Origin: Hydrogenedens sp964549105
Lineage (GTDB): Bacteria; Hydrogenedentota; Hydrogenedentia; Hydrogenedentales; Hydrogenedentaceae
Assembly (NCBI GenBank): GCA_964549105.1
Contig: CAZJTZ010000001.1
Coordinates: forward strand, 1 to 64,000
DNA length: 64,000 nt
Direction: 5' to 3'
Both the position numbers and the translations under genes were made by a program. Position 1 is the first letter of the stretch. Each line of letters starts with the position of its first letter. Under the pieces are notes generated by a model. That model did not search any database, was not told where the DNA came from, and saw only the letters and a program-made list of their open reading frames with translations. Positions 55,201 to 61,818 of the stretch are shown here, one piece after another.

Positions 55201-57085
55201 TCCCTTCTATAGCACAATCAGATGAAGAAAAATATATATTAGAAGCAGATGTTCTATTTCTTGAACATATTCCTCCTATGTAATCTCCGGACGAACTTAA
55301 TACTGTATTTTTTACTTCGCAAAATGAAACCTCTCCATAATTATTAGCAACAATACCACCCACATTACCATTTCCCTGAACTTGAGAATCTTTTACTCGC
55401 ACATTTGTAATTTTCCCGTAATTTGTAGATACAAGTGGAGCAACATAGTTATTCCCTTGTATAGTAGATGTTGAAATTGTGAGGTTAAAGACTTCACCTG
55501 TAGTATCTATTCTATTAAATAATGCCATTTCATCATCGCTACTCTGGTTAATATGTAAATTGGAAATAGTTTTATTATTGCCGTTCAATTTCCCGGAAAA
55601 AGAAAATATAGGCTTACATATAGGTAAAAAGCCTTTCCCATCGTTCCATGTTTCTGTTTCACTTGCATCAATATCAGAACCAATAATGTATGACCAATTT
55701 GCTGGGAAATAAATATCTTCACCAATTTTTTGTAGTTCATCAATGCTGTTAATAGTTATGGGTTGGTCAGGTAAAAATATTGCTTGTAATGTAGTTGAAG
55801 ATGACATAGTTAATACAAGTGGAAGATTTGAAGGAAATACTAATGCGTTATCTGTTCCTGAATAGATTTCATATTCTGAGATTTTATAGCCGGAATTGGG
55901 TATTAGATTAAAATTTATTACACTCCACAAATGATAAGGAGAGGTAGGTTGCAAATCTATATTTCCATTTTCCGTGCTAATAGTTAGTGTAAGTTCTTCA
56001 GAAGTTGGAGAAAAACTACTTAAATAAGGACGGGTAATGCCACTGTTCTGTCCCCAAACAGAACCATCCCATTCTGCAGATTGGAACACATCGGGAGTCA
56101 GCATTTGTGAAGTATTCAATGGAGTACCACCCATAGATTGAGATTGTTGGGTTGCATCTAAATCCCAAAAAGATTTTTGAACCTTTGAAGAATCTCCATC
56201 ACCAACAAGCCCTCCGACTTTTTCTTTACCATAAACAAATCCAGCAGAATAACACTCTGAAATATTTATAGTATTACTTCCTACTAATCCGCCCACTTTA
56301 TTTTTTCCAAAAGTCCAGCAGATTGAAAAGCACTGAAATATAGTATTTCCGAAAGAACTGGTTGTTCCTACCAGTCCACCAATTTGCATATCTTTGCCAT
56401 AGACCAGGCCGGTAGAACAACACTGTTGAACAGTTCCTCCTGCAAAACCTGTGATACCGCCCATAGTATCAGAACCAAAAATAAAAATATCCTGTGTAAA
56501 ACAATTTTGAATTTTGCCTTCATTTATTTTTCCAACAATCCCTCCTAGCAAAGATAATCCTTCTATCTTTGAATTTATTACTGTAACATTTTCAATAAGA
56601 TGTCTTTCATTATAGCCTGGCTGACTTGTAGAACCAATTCTCTGCGCAATTCCAGCAACACAACCGACATTCTTGCTGCCTGTAATTTGAGCATTAACTA
56701 TGGATAAATTCTGCACTTTTCCAACATAAAAGTCCGGAGGTGTTGATGAACCATGTGAAACAATATGTGTAGCAACATATCTAAAAATACCCACATTCTC
56801 TTCACTGGGTCTGTTTATATAAAGTCCAGTAATTTTATGCCCCTGTCCATCGAAAGTCCCACAAAAAGGTGAACTATAAGAACCTATAGGTTGAAAACCC
56901 TCACCGCCATTCCAACTTGATGTGCTTGAAGCGTCAATATCCTGCGTCAAAACATAATTACCATTATAAGTAATTGATTGAAGTTCTTCCACTGTGCTTA
57001 TCTGTATTTGAGAATATGAAGCACAACAGAAAAGGAAAAATAAAGTGAAGCTTGTTAAGAAATATATATAATTCTTTCCAAACAT
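52253..57085 (-). CDS. Giant secreted protein: GLUG repeats, PASTA domains, Glu-Gly linker, dockerin-like C-terminus
   Basis: 1610 residues with a signal peptide (1-26). Three repeated GLUG-type blocks (about 28-355, 440-790, 870-1225), each opening with a VEELQ..../ DIDAS..W..G.GF.PI unit and then many G-G-[LI]-[VI]-G turns. A bacterial-repeat (TISTENGN) domain lies between blocks one and two. Four PASTA-like domains (about 798-865, 1232-1300, 1305-1367, 1375-1435) each carry a paired Cys: QC/TAC-type mid Cys and a terminal GPCP or GACP. Residues about 1442-1513 are Glu-Gly linker; 1515-1609 is the two-unit EF-hand-like module (SLGELLRVIQFFN, SLEELLRLIQIFN). Gene start preceded by GAGGG. Probably a surface adhesin or cell-wall-like binding protein; function unknown. 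Confidence 0.9.
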   Translation of the reverse strand: MFGKNYIYFLTSFTLFFLFCCASYSQIQISTVEELQSITYNGNYVLTQDIDASSTSSWNGGEGFQPIGSYSSPFCGTFDGQGHKITGLYINRPSEENVGIFRYVATHIVSHGSSTPPDFYVGKVQNLSIVNAQITGSKNVGCVAGIAQRIGSTSQPGYNERHLIENVTVINSKIEGLSLLGGIVGKINEGKIQNCFTQDIFIFGSDTMGGITGFAGGTVQQCCSTGLVYGKDMQIGGLVGTTSSFGNTIFQCFSICWTFGKNKVGGLVGSNTINISECYSAGFVYGKEKVGGLVGDGDSSKVQKSFWDLDATQQSQSMGGTPLNTSQMLTPDVFQSAEWDGSVWGQNSGITRPYLSSFSPTSEELTLTISTENGNIDLQPTSPYHLWSVINFNLIPNSGYKISEYEIYSGTDNALVFPSNLPLVLTMSSSTTLQAIFLPDQPITINSIDELQKIGEDIYFPANWSYIIGSDIDASETETWNDGKGFLPICKPIFSFSGKLNGNNKTISNLHINQSSDDEMALFNRIDTTGEVFNLTISTSTIQGNNYVAPLVSTNYGKITNVRVKDSQVQGNGNVGGIVANNYGEVSFCEVKNTVLSSSGDYIGGICSRNRTSASNIYFSSSDCAIEGNSYLGGIVGLNEGLVQKCWTSGSITGYNDYIGGLIGMNNTMAEQCYSHSNISYYKNSADTNPNVGGLIGFNYSSINESYSTGSLTNIGTLSPAHSTNAGGLVGAGIGTVVHSFWDTETSGLLVSAGGTGKTTAEMYDRATFESENWNFESTWNNDNNTTYPYLMMITEVPSVIGMSFEDATNTITSALLTVGEVEYQCSDSVPYGVVMSSEPMSGTVVPLGSSINLVVSGGACPPPTYVISTLEDLQRIGNSGDFPLDGIYELSQDIDASETSAWNGGLGFSPIGSLHMPFTGYFDGKNYKIMNLKINRTSEDGAALFEYVENATIKNLNLENLSISGKNNTGGLIGYCVSATIQNITATGIITGKGNLGGIIGLNQGGIITNCSSDVVLNNSQYNSNTGGIVGQNQNIITQCFSIVNILVTNTPYGVGGIAGSNGGFISYCTSLGTIKASDKCGGIVGTNGWAISNSWSNVYLDGQNYMGGLIGKNEGGTVENSFATGTVKGMFYSGGLIGALTGGTVKNCYSIGKISGSSGYKGGLIGFRTGGETTASFWNLSTSQIETSAGGTGKSTVEMLQTDTYSNAGWDFDNVWFMPEKLQSYPQLRDMPTLEFINIPQLVELNQEEATNILSELGLSVGDTTVQCNSEYIEGTVLVQKPTQNNIVAPLYPVSLTVSSGPCPTNVPNLIGLTVEQVETALANANLSLGNVSYQCSNQYDNGTVFIQSPVANVQVAEGSTVDITVSQGPCMTIVPYVCNLTQAEAEALINTNELSAKVETACNNEVAEGIVFSQNPAAETQVITGSVVTIYVSNGPCPEGVIEGDGIYEGEGITEGDGIAEGEGVPEGEGVTEGEGIVEGEGTTEGEGVVEGEGVTEGEGIIEGEGITEGEVITHHSADANEDGNISLGELLRVIQFFNTRGYHCETGTEDNYAPGIEGNHDCQPHTSDYNPQDWQISLEELLRLIQIFNIGHYYLCPGESEDGICF
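52541..52762 (-). repeat. Glu-Gly tandem repeats in the 1610-residue protein gene
   Basis: About 14 units of roughly 18 bases each encode x-x-EGEG or x-x-EGDG steps (VTEGEG, IVEGEG, TTEGEG, and so on). The units vary at their first codons, so this is a coding linker that grows and shrinks by repeat slippage, not a CRISPR or noncoding repeat. A shorter version is in the gene at 38888 (40660-40740 and 41185-41255). Confidence 0.85.
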
Positions 57086-57184
57086 ATAGATAAGTCCCTC
57101 TTTTTTTATTGTATTTTATAAAACAAGTGTAATAATACCTTATTTTAATCTTTTTATCAATTTTTTTATCAAAAAAAATTAAAT

Positions 57185-57224
57185 AAAAAAACACAGAGCA
57201 AAACAATCTTGTCTCACTCTGTGT
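57185..57224 (-). terminator. Rho-independent terminator of the rplM-rpsI operon
   Basis: On the minus strand ACACAGAG (57224-57217) pairs with CTCTGTGT (57198-57191) across an 18-base interior that can pair further. A long T run follows on the minus strand (the A-rich 57172-57190). It lies 29 bases past the rpsI stop. Confidence 0.88.
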
Positions 57225-57252
57225 ATAGAAATTACAGTTAAATTTCTGAAAA

Positions 57253-57654
57253 TTAGCGTTTTGAGAATTGGAAGCGTTTTCTTGCGCCCGGTTTCCCGTA
57301 TTTCTTTCGTTCTACTTCTCTTGGGTCACGAGTCAGTAAGCCATAGTTCCTTAATACTGTTCGGAAATTCACATTGACTTCTAACAAAGCGCGAGCGATT
57401 CCATGCCGTAGTGCTCCTGCCTGTCCAGAAAGCCCTCCGCCATCGCATAATGCACGGACATCATATACTCCTTCCGTACCTGTTACTACAAGAGCCTGTT
57501 TAGCGATACGGACTAAAACATCTCTCGCTAAATACTCTTCCACGGGTTTTCCGTTAACAGTGAACTTACCCGTCCCTTGCTTAACACGGACACGGGCAAC
57601 GGCTCTTTTTCTTCTACCTGTAGTTACAACTTCTTTTGTGTGTGGGTCTATCAC
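57253..57654 (-). CDS. rpsI: 30S ribosomal protein S9
   Basis: Read from GTG at 57654 (MIDPHTKEVVTTGRRKRAVAR), 133 residues, the normal S9 length. GGAGG ends about 11 bases before this GTG. The longer frame up to 57741 would overlap rplM by 62 bases and adds a non-conserved leader. Motifs: TTGRRKRAVARVR at the N-terminus, a central GGGLSGQAGALRHGIARAL, and the basic C-terminus KPGARKRFQFSKR, which ends in S-K-R as in all S9 proteins and reaches the P-site tRNA. It follows rplM by 25 bases. Confidence 0.95.
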   Translation of the reverse strand: MIDPHTKEVVTTGRRKRAVARVRVKQGTGKFTVNGKPVEEYLARDVLVRIAKQALVVTGTEGVYDVRALCDGGGLSGQAGALRHGIARALLEVNVNFRTVLRNYGLLTRDPREVERKKYGKPGARKRFQFSKR

Positions 57655-57679
57655 GGTTCTTATATCCTCCAATGTTACA

Positions 57680-58114
57680 TTAATCTTTGATTTCCCAAAT
57701 CTCTGGATTTTGTGCTTGATGATTATGCTTATCGTCTGCATAAACTTTCAAATGTTTTGCTATTTTTCTCCCCAAACGATTATGAGGAAGCATACCTACA
57801 ATTGCCAATTCCATTGCTCGTGTAGGAAATTTTACTACCATCTGTTTATAGGTTATTTCTTTCAAACCCCCTTTATAACCAGAATGTCTATAATATTTTT
57901 TTTCTTCCGTTTTGTTCCCGGTAAGCATGGCTTTTTCTGCGTTAATAATGATTACATTATCACCGCAATCCATAAATGGGGTAAAGTAGGGCTTATGTTT
58001 CCCGCGTAATAATCTTGCGGCTTCTGCTGCAACTCTTCCTAAAACTTTACCTTCTGCATCTATAAGATACCATTTCTTTTGAATTTCATTTTCTTTCGGA
58101 ATAAAAGTCTTCAC
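57680..58114 (-). CDS. rplM: 50S ribosomal protein L13
   Basis: 144 residues, the normal length. Signatures: WYLIDAEGKVLGRVAAEAARLLRGKHKP at the N-terminus, MDCGDNVIIINAEK, and the central YYRHSGYKGGLKE, then MLPHNRLGRKIAKHLKVYADDKHNHQAQNP. The start is GTG at 58114 with AAGGAG upstream. L13 and S9 form the classic two-gene operon seen here. L13 is an early 50S assembly protein and, in some bacteria, a translational autoregulator. Confidence 0.96.
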   Translation of the reverse strand: MKTFIPKENEIQKKWYLIDAEGKVLGRVAAEAARLLRGKHKPYFTPFMDCGDNVIIINAEKAMLTGNKTEEKKYYRHSGYKGGLKEITYKQMVVKFPTRAMELAIVGMLPHNRLGRKIAKHLKVYADDKHNHQAQNPEIWEIKD

Positions 58115-58339
58115 CGATATTCTCCTTTTCGTAAACCCATAATAAATAAACTTATAAAATTAAACTCTGGCTTAAATACTTTGAAAATGTAACGGGAATA
58201 AAATTATATCAGAAATGTTTTCTCACTCTCAACTTTATTTATTCTAAAAATATAACAAACAACTTAGAAATAAAATGAAAATAAATTTTTCTTTATGATA
58301 TTATATTTATAATAAAAAAAATTTAATATTTTTGGACCG

Positions 58340-58553
58340 TTTTCAATTTCCTGCGGTGCTCGAAATGGACTGAGAAACGTGGTTCCTTAAAACTAATTTT
58401 AGGGAGTTCAAAGCCGAGTGCAATATTCGAGTAGTCTACGACAAACCTTCATAAAGAAAGGAAGTCGGATGTCTACCGTGAGAACACCCACTTAAAAAAA
58501 ATTAGGTTCACAACGTTTCCAAAAAGTCCGACGGCACACGCGGGATTTTTTTT
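58340..58553 (+). ncRNA. ssrS: Probable 6S RNA
   Basis: A structured, G+C-richer island of about 210 bases in AT-rich DNA. The closing stem pairs TCCTGCG (58349-58355) with CGCGGGA (58539-58545), then GTGC (58356-58359) with GCAC (58534-58537), and GGACT (58367-58371) with AGTCC (58525-58529). An internal hairpin CCTTAAAA-CTAA-TTTTAGGG lies inside. It ends in an eight-T run (58546-58553), a proper terminator. The CCTGCGGTG.. / ..GCACACGCGGG ends and the ~200-base length are the layout of 6S RNA, which sequesters sigma-70 RNA polymerase by mimicking an open promoter. Identification is by eye; SRP RNA, tmRNA and RNase P motifs are absent. Confidence 0.7.
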
Positions 58554-58587
58554 ATTAAAAAATTTTAAAAATTTTTTAAGTTTATTC

Positions 58588-58616
58588 TTGACAAATCACT
58601 TCTAATTTGATATTAT
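58588..58616 (+). promoter_or_regulatory. Sigma-70 promoter of the pil operon
   Basis: TTGACA (58588-58593), a 17-base spacer, then TATTAT (58611-58616). This is a near-consensus promoter, with transcription expected near 58623 and a leader of about 110 bases before the pilM start at 58732. Confidence 0.75.
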
Positions 58617-58731
58617 TAATACAATTGAATAAAGATTATTTCCTTTGTAAACAATTTTTTTGAAATATAAGGTTGTTTTGATATAATGTTTGACACAATT
58701 AAATATAGTGATAAAAATAAGGACGCTTAAT

Positions 58732-59931
58732 GTGTTATTTTCAAGACCGAAAAAAGCATTAGGGATAGACATAGGAACTCACTCTGTAAAAACATTGCAA
58801 GTATCAAAGCAGGGAAGAAAGATTTATGTTGAAGAAGCCGGTTATGCAGAACTGGATTATGAATTGCTTAATGCGGACCCGATTAAAGCCCAAACAAGTG
58901 CATTACTTACTGCATTAACAGGTTTTGTTCCAAAGCAGTGTTTTGTAGCGGCAGCCTTGCCAGGAAACACAACGGTTGTTCGGTATCCCAAAATTACGCC
59001 AAAAGTTAATGAGACATTATCTCAAGCAGTGCAGAGAGAAGCATCACAATACATACCTTTTGACTTAAATGAAGTATTTCTCTCATGGGATGTAATAGCA
59101 AAAGAAACAGAAGGAGAACAAACAGAGATATTACTTGTAGCAGCGAAAAAAGACGCAATAAGTAGTAGACTTAATATCTTTCAGATGTGTGATATACAGT
59201 GTTCTGTCTTTGACATTGACTCAATTGCAATGTTAAATGCAATAGAAAGGAGCCGATTATTACATCCTGAAGAAACTGTTGCCATTTTCGATATTGGTTA
59301 TTCTTCTTCGAGTATTCATTTTGTTCGTGATATGAAATCTGTTTTTATCAGAGATTTAATGTGGGGTGCAAAAGATATTCTGGATGCTATTATTAAAGAA
59401 AGGAGATGCGACCTTCGTCAGGCAGAAAAAGACTTTCTCCTTTCAAGTAAAGAAGTTAAAACTGAACATCCTGATGCTGTTGAAGTTGAAGTTGAAGTTC
59501 CTGAAGTTACCGAAACAGAAGAGGTAATCACAGCAGAGCCTGTGTCGCCACTTGAGCCTTTAGGTGAAGAACTTGAATTTGGGCAGGCATCTGGAGAAAT
59601 GCCAACTTTAGAAGTCAAAACCGTTCGCGAAATTATAACCTCCCCCATAAATCGAATGATAAGTGAAGTGCGAAGGTCTTTTGATTTTTTTGAACACCAA
59701 CTTTATGAAAAGCCTGTTCAAAGAATTATCCTTTGTGGAGGTATATCTTGCTATCCTTTAATCGGTAGGACATTAGTCGAAGAATTTAATGTGGATACAG
59801 TTGAAGTCGCCGAACTTATAACCAATGAAATTGTATTGTCTAATTCAAAATCATTAGATATTTTTAGAGAACATTCAGCAAATTTTGCAGTTGCATTTGG
59901 TTTAGCAGTACGAGGATTATCAGAAATATGA
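58732..59931 (+). CDS. pilM: Type IV pilus assembly ATPase-fold protein PilM
   Basis: Read from GTG at 58732 (MLFSRPKKALGIDIGT), 399 residues; AAGGA is eight bases upstream. Longer TTG reading from 58690 adds an unrelated leader. Actin-like fold: phosphate motif GIDIGTHSVKTLQV, the connecting ALPGNTTVVRYPKI, EASQYIPFDLNEV, a second phosphate region AIFDIGYSSSSIHFV, and the adenosine motif LCGGISCYPLIG near the C-terminus. A Glu/Val/Pro-rich insert (about 245-300) is longer than usual. Role: cytoplasmic inner-membrane platform that recruits PilN. First gene of pilMNOPQ. Confidence 0.93.
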   Translation: MLFSRPKKALGIDIGTHSVKTLQVSKQGRKIYVEEAGYAELDYELLNADPIKAQTSALLTALTGFVPKQCFVAAALPGNTTVVRYPKITPKVNETLSQAVQREASQYIPFDLNEVFLSWDVIAKETEGEQTEILLVAAKKDAISSRLNIFQMCDIQCSVFDIDSIAMLNAIERSRLLHPEETVAIFDIGYSSSSIHFVRDMKSVFIRDLMWGAKDILDAIIKERRCDLRQAEKDFLLSSKEVKTEHPDAVEVEVEVPEVTETEEVITAEPVSPLEPLGEELEFGQASGEMPTLEVKTVREIITSPINRMISEVRRSFDFFEHQLYEKPVQRIILCGGISCYPLIGRTLVEEFNVDTVEVAELITNEIVLSNSKSLDIFREHSANFAVAFGLAVRGLSEI

Positions 59932-60659
59932 TAAAAATTAATTTATTACCAGAAGTATTTCGACCTGTAAAAAAATCTATACTTCCTTATTTTTTGGCAT
60001 TGTTAGTAATTGTCATTGGAATTCTTCTATTTATCTTCATATATATAACCTCATCCCGAAAAATACATCAATTAGAAGCACAAAGTTCTAAGTTACAACA
60101 AGAATATGATTCTCCAACGGGATTAAAAAATGATGAGGGAGAATTTATTACATTAGCAGGTATTGTTAACGAATATAAAAAATTAGACAAGAAAAAGCAA
60201 GAACTTGAAAAACGAGTAGCCGTTATTCAAGAAATTTTGAGTGACCGTATTATATGGTCTGAAAATCTTTATCAACTTGCCCTTTTAACTCCTGAAAATG
60301 TCTGGTATGAAAGGATCCGTGTTACCTGGCAAACTTTCCCTGAAAAAGTTATCAAAAGAGACCCTAAAACAGGAAAGGCTATTCTTGATCCAAAGACAAA
60401 AGAACCTCAGACTGAACAAAAAAATGTTAAGAGACCTATTCTTGAAATTACAGGATATGTAATAAGTGATGAGCATGGAGAACGGCAGATATCTCCCTTG
60501 ATTGAAAACACCACAGACCCAGAAAAAGCGCCTAATTTTGTTAAACGATTTTCATTGATGAGACCTAAAATTGAAGATACTGAGTTCAATGAATTTTCTG
60601 TCCGTAAGTTTACACTAGAATATTTAATTGAAGCCAAACCAGGAACAACAAATGATTGA
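59928..60659 (+). CDS. pilN: Type IV pilus assembly protein PilN
   Basis: 243 residues; the start overlaps the pilM stop by four bases (ATGA). It opens with the short cytoplasmic PilM-binding motif INLLPE, then a transmembrane helix (about 20-44, ILPYFLALLVIVIGILLFIFIYI) and a coiled-coil region (about 45-105). The C-terminal part is a ferredoxin-like periplasmic domain. Role: inner-membrane alignment complex, heterodimer with PilO. The INLLPE motif and gene order make the call firm even though the C-terminal domain is diverged. Confidence 0.9.
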   Translation: MIKINLLPEVFRPVKKSILPYFLALLVIVIGILLFIFIYITSSRKIHQLEAQSSKLQQEYDSPTGLKNDEGEFITLAGIVNEYKKLDKKKQELEKRVAVIQEILSDRIIWSENLYQLALLTPENVWYERIRVTWQTFPEKVIKRDPKTGKAILDPKTKEPQTEQKNVKRPILEITGYVISDEHGERQISPLIENTTDPEKAPNFVKRFSLMRPKIEDTEFNEFSVRKFTLEYLIEAKPGTTND

Positions 60660-61239
60660 TTTATTTAAAGGCAAAATAACTCCTAAAGACTGGGCAATAT
60701 TTGGATTTGTAGTAGTGGTAGTCATTGCACTTTTTATAGGTGCTTACTTTCTAATCTTTACATCACAACAAAATAAAATTAGACAGTTACAATCGAATAT
60801 AAAAGATTTAAACAAGAAAATTTCTGAGGCTAAAAAAACGGTAGAGAATTATGATAAACTGCAGAACCAGGCAAAGAAAATGGATAATTTAGTCAAATTA
60901 TTTAATGATAGATTACCTGAGAAGCGAGAAGTCCCAAAACTTATGAAACAAATTGAAAGTATGGGGGACAGTCTGGGATTAAAAACGCAGTTAACACCTC
61001 TTCCCACCACAGTAGACTTATCCAAAGAGGTCATTCCTTACCAGGTTGTAGCAAGAGGTTCTTTCCATCAAATTGTTGCATTCATTAATTTATTAGAAAA
61101 AGACCAGCGCTATCTAAAAATTTCAGACATAGATATTGGTCCTGAAAAAGCAGGGATTTGTGAAGCAAAATTTGTGCTTAGTACATTCCGGTTTATTGAC
61201 CAAGAAGATTCAGAAACTCAACCAGAGAAGAAGTCGTAA
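60652..61239 (+). CDS. pilO: Type IV pilus assembly protein PilO
   Basis: Read from ATG at 60652 (MIDLFKGKITPKDW), 195 residues; AGGA is about eight bases upstream. A TTG at 60628 gives a longer leader without family likeness. One transmembrane helix (about 13-37), then a coiled coil (about 38-80), then the ferredoxin-like periplasmic domain, with ARGSFHQIVAFINLLEK, the most conserved PilO region. Partner of PilN. It overlaps the pilN stop by eight bases and is followed two bases later by the pilP-like gene. Confidence 0.9.
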   Translation: MIDLFKGKITPKDWAIFGFVVVVVIALFIGAYFLIFTSQQNKIRQLQSNIKDLNKKISEAKKTVENYDKLQNQAKKMDNLVKLFNDRLPEKREVPKLMKQIESMGDSLGLKTQLTPLPTTVDLSKEVIPYQVVARGSFHQIVAFINLLEKDQRYLKISDIDIGPEKAGICEAKFVLSTFRFIDQEDSETQPEKKS

Positions 61240-61241
61240 AT

Positions 61242-61817
61242 ATGGAAAACAGAAGACAAATAATTATTGCAGGTGCATTATTTATTGTATTAATTGGGGT
61301 ACTTCTCTACCAATTCGTTTTAAAACCACAAAGTCCAACGCCCTCAGCGACTCCCAGTACCCAGCAAACTTCTACAACGACAAAAACACGAACCCAATCT
61401 ACAACACCTACGACTACTGGGGATACATCCATAGCACCTTCTATTGAAACTTTAGAACAAAATGTGGATGAAATAATTGAGAATCTATTATCAGCCATAC
61501 AAATTGTTCAATTTGACTATCAAAAAATTGTCCCCCCACGAAATCCAATGACGCCGTTAGTCGGTATAATTCCAACAAACATGTTTAACCCTGAAACACC
61601 TATCCCCAACACAGAAGTCACTCCGGGACAGGTATTGAATAAAAAAATTTCGGCAATTATCTGGGATGAATACCAGCCCCTGGCTATTATTAATGATGAA
61701 TTAGTACCAGAAGGCTATACCTTCCCAGATAGAATACAAGTTCTTCGCATTGAACAAAAACGAGTTATATTCAAACTGGATGATACAATTTTTCCTGTAA
61801 GATTAAAGGAGCAATAA
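61242..61817 (+). CDS. pilP: PilP-like pilus assembly protein
   Basis: 191 residues. Instead of a lipoprotein signal it has an N-terminal transmembrane helix (about 7-25) followed by a Thr/Ser/Pro-rich linker (about 30-65). The C-terminal domain (about 105-191) has the compact beta fold of PilP/GspC homology regions: TPGQVLNKKISAIIWDEYQ, PLAIINDELVPEGYTF, VLRIEQKRVIFKLDD. Role by position: connects PilN/PilO with the PilQ secretin. The lack of a lipobox differs from proteobacterial PilP, so the name rests on fold and order. Confidence 0.85.
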   Translation: MENRRQIIIAGALFIVLIGVLLYQFVLKPQSPTPSATPSTQQTSTTTKTRTQSTTPTTTGDTSIAPSIETLEQNVDEIIENLLSAIQIVQFDYQKIVPPRNPMTPLVGIIPTNMFNPETPIPNTEVTPGQVLNKKISAIIWDEYQPLAIINDELVPEGYTFPDRIQVLRIEQKRVIFKLDDTIFPVRLKEQ

Positions 61818-61818
61818 G

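Noticed and set aside
57655..57741. Longer S9 reading overlapping rplM
   Set aside because: The added residues are not S9-like; GTG at 57654 has a GGAGG site and gives the normal 133-residue length.
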